Below are positions 22,100-22,259 of a DNA stretch of 22,259 nt, one piece after another. The position numbers and the translations under genes were made by a program. Source of the stretch: Syntrophales bacterium (GTDB taxonomy: Bacteria > Desulfobacterota > Syntrophia > Syntrophales > UBA5619); the NCBI GenBank assembly GCA_023229765.1, contig JALNYO010000049.1, forward strand, positions 1-22,259, written 5' to 3'. A model generated the notes under the pieces. The model saw nothing but the letters and a program-made list of their open reading frames with translations, was not told the origin of the DNA and ran no database searches. Numbering within the stretch: the stretch's first letter is position 1; each line of letters begins with the position of its first letter.

Positions 22100-22259
22100 A
22101 TGTATAAAAAGGTCCTGGTTCCGATGGATGGTTCAGATTTGGCCGAGTGCACTCTGTCACATCTCAAATCCTTCTTCAAGGATGGCTCTGTGGGAGAGGT
22201 GACCCTCTTGTATCGTCACGATCGATATCTCCTGGGGGGAATTGGAGAGGAGAGTAAAC
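22100..22259 (+). CDS. Universal stress protein (UspA family), N-terminal part
   Basis: The frame starts at ATG 22100, 7 bp after GGAGG, and runs off the right edge. It begins MYKKVLVPMDGSDLAE, the first beta strand and following loop of UspA-fold proteins, and continues with a helix and VTLLYRHD as the second strand. The ATP-binding GxxG-type loop would be beyond the window, so it cannot be assigned to the ATP-binding class. Confidence 0.88.
   Translation, partial: MYKKVLVPMDGSDLAECTLSHLKSFFKDGSVGEVTLLYRHDRYLLGGIGEESK

Noticed and set aside
21751..22179. 142-residue minus-strand frame opposite the short gene and usp
   Set aside because: It is antisense to the start of a clear UspA gene.
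1..22259. CRISPR array, tRNA or rRNA genes
   Set aside because: No regularly spaced direct repeats and no recognisable tRNA or rRNA stretches were seen by eye; a covariance search was not possible.

Overview
The window looks like chromosomal DNA of a Gram-negative proteobacterium, most plausibly a deltaproteobacterium/Desulfobacterota (inference). The Gram-negative call rests on a KdsD-type arabinose-5-phosphate isomerase (Kdo/LPS pathway). The mix of PPK1, two-domain PAP, CYTH-CHAD and several IS630-type elements fits an anaerobic or syntrophic lineage. No rRNA, tRNA or CRISPR array was seen, so the taxon stays uncertain.

Left third (about 1-9310): an IS630-type transposase end runs in from the left edge and abuts a long minus-strand defence operon. 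In transcription order this is a small Cys/His-rich (zinc-binding) protein, hsdM, hsdS, a PtuA-like ATPase, a PtuB-like HNH protein, hsdR and a small unknown gene. The two Septu-like genes sit between hsdS and hsdR. Almost every junction is overlapping: GTGA for hsdM/hsdS, 3 bp between hsdS and ptuA, ATGA for ptuA/ptuB, TAATG for ptuB/hsdR. A second, probably abortive, defence module is thus translationally wired into a type I restriction-modification operon. The layout recalls anticodon nuclease PrrC inside EcoprrI. It is the most interesting system in the window.

Middle (about 9570-17950): a polyphosphate locus. On the plus strand is pap (polyphosphate:AMP phosphotransferase, two fused PPK2 domains). 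Facing it is a minus-strand operon of kdsD, ppk1, a stand-alone HD-domain protein like the C-terminal half of Ppx/GppA, and a CYTH-CHAD protein. PPK1 makes polyP, PAP spends it on AMP, CHAD binds it, and the HD protein may hydrolyse a nucleotide. An IS630-family element (about 11125-12238, 24-bp imperfect inverted repeats) sits in the gap between the convergent genes. It needs a -1 frameshift on a run of eight A. Its start codon lies in the stem of a 9-bp hairpin, and its own predicted promoter would start transcription past most of the left arm. This is the logic of IS10/IS50 protection against read-through.

Right part (about 18040-22259): a mosaic of small transcription units and debris. 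It holds a strictosidine-synthase-like beta-propeller protein with an N-terminal membrane anchor, a decayed fragment of a second kdsD copy, a 14-bp palindrome and a 131-bp MITE-like element with perfect 16-bp terminal inverted repeats. After these come a leaderless M23-peptidase-like protein, an isoprenylcysteine-methyltransferase-type membrane protein, the 3' remnant of a PAP2 phosphatase gene and a SemiSWEET sugar transporter. A 560-bp non-coding stretch with two hairpins follows, then a short unknown gene and the start of a universal stress protein gene that runs off the right edge.
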